Positions 5,171-5,410 of a stretch of 5,410 nt of DNA are shown here, piece after piece. Both the position numbers and the translations under genes were made by a program. The number at the start of each line of letters is the position of its first letter. Position 1 is the stretch's first letter. Below the pieces are notes generated by a model. The model was not told where the DNA came from, made no database searches, and saw nothing but the letters and a program-made list of their open reading frames with translations. Location: positions 1-5,410 of the forward strand of contig JAJPIN010000276.1 in NCBI GenBank assembly GCA_021324715.1, in the 5' to 3' direction. The DNA is from Nitrososphaeria archaeon (GTDB taxonomy: Archaea; Thermoproteota; Nitrososphaeria; Nitrososphaerales; Nitrososphaeraceae).

Positions 5171-5410
5171 GCATTATTGGGTTGGTTCATTTTGTCGCAT
5201 TTTTGATAAAAAACACGGAACTCCGTTATTTCCTGCAGGCGTCACTGCTATATCCGACGTAATCAAGATAGTTACTGATATTGGAAATCAAATACCAGAC
5301 AAATCGTGGATGCTCTATCTGCTGGAATTTTTTAATACTCAAAACATACCCGTTGAATTGAATCTGATTTGTCAGTTTGATAATCAAGATTATTTTGAAG
5401 CAATATTTCA
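5169..5410 (+). CDS. Unidentified protein, cut by the right edge; start unclear
   Basis: A plus-strand frame is open from the stop at 5142-5144 to the end of the window. From about 5205 it reads as convincing protein: H-G-T-P-L-F-P-A-G-V, an amphipathic stretch with D-V-I-K-I-V-T-D-I, then a hydrophobic helix-like M-L-Y-L-L-E-F-F and an acidic segment at the edge. I do not recognise the family. The start is a problem. The only standard start codon before this part is TTG 5169, but it lies within the TATA-like element (about 5158-5169). A TTG at 5192 sits at the expected transcription start but in another frame, which stops after four codons; deleting one T from the run at 5200-5204 would join it to the frame here. 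The first in-frame ATG is at 5310. The reading frame is well supported; the 5' end is not. Confidence 0.55.
   Translation, partial: MHYWVGSFCRIFDKKHGTPLFPAGVTAISDVIKIVTDIGNQIPDKSWMLYLLEFFNTQNIPVELNLICQFDNQDYFEAIF

Noticed and set aside
1..5410. CRISPR array, tRNA, rRNA or insertion sequence
   Set aside because: No regularly spaced repeats, cloverleaf, rRNA-like sequence, transposase or terminal inverted repeats were seen on either strand.

Overview
The window is AT-rich and most likely comes from an ammonia-oxidising archaeon (Thaumarchaeota/Nitrososphaeria). The reasons are indirect. Most genes are single units with a TATA-like box about 20-30 bases before the start codon and little or no Shine-Dalgarno signal, as expected for leaderless archaeal transcripts. 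TTG starts occur. There is an MTH1187-type thiamine-binding protein, a cupredoxin domain and small Cys/His-rich proteins. No rRNA, tRNA, CRISPR array or insertion sequence was seen. The lineage is an inference from gene style, not from a marker gene.

Layout. Left edge to about 530: a likely small Cys/His metal-binding protein on the plus strand (115-333), then a gene-free stretch with T-runs. From 529 to 3862, four genes lie on the minus strand, each apparently with its own promoter: a thiamine-binding MTH1187-family protein (529-837), a small exported protein with glycosylation sequons (998-1453), a 12-helix MFS transporter with a TTG start and a rare clear ribosome-binding site (1574-2728), and a 350-residue fusion of a cupredoxin domain to a class III nucleotide cyclase (2810-3862). 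The cyclase is divergent from a 48-residue zinc-ribbon protein with a His/Cys tail (4032-4178, plus). From 4294 to 4930 (minus), two overlapping frames read as one exported protein broken by a single-base frameshift. At the right edge a plus-strand gene (about 5169 onward) runs out of the window; its true start is unclear and may hide a second frameshift.

The most interesting object is the cupredoxin-cyclase fusion. All six catalytic positions of a class III cyclase are present, with the Lys/Thr purine-binding pair typical of the bicarbonate-responsive IIIb subtype. In front is a copper-site-like His...Cys-x2-His domain, with no signal peptide and no membrane helix. An in-frame stop lies directly before the start codon, so no targeting sequence can be added upstream. 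This suggests a cytoplasmic cAMP-producing enzyme whose sensor is a cupredoxin, possibly reading copper or redox state. The divergent small Cys/His protein and an imperfect palindrome between the two genes make this locus worth testing as a metal-linked signalling unit; that link is inference only.
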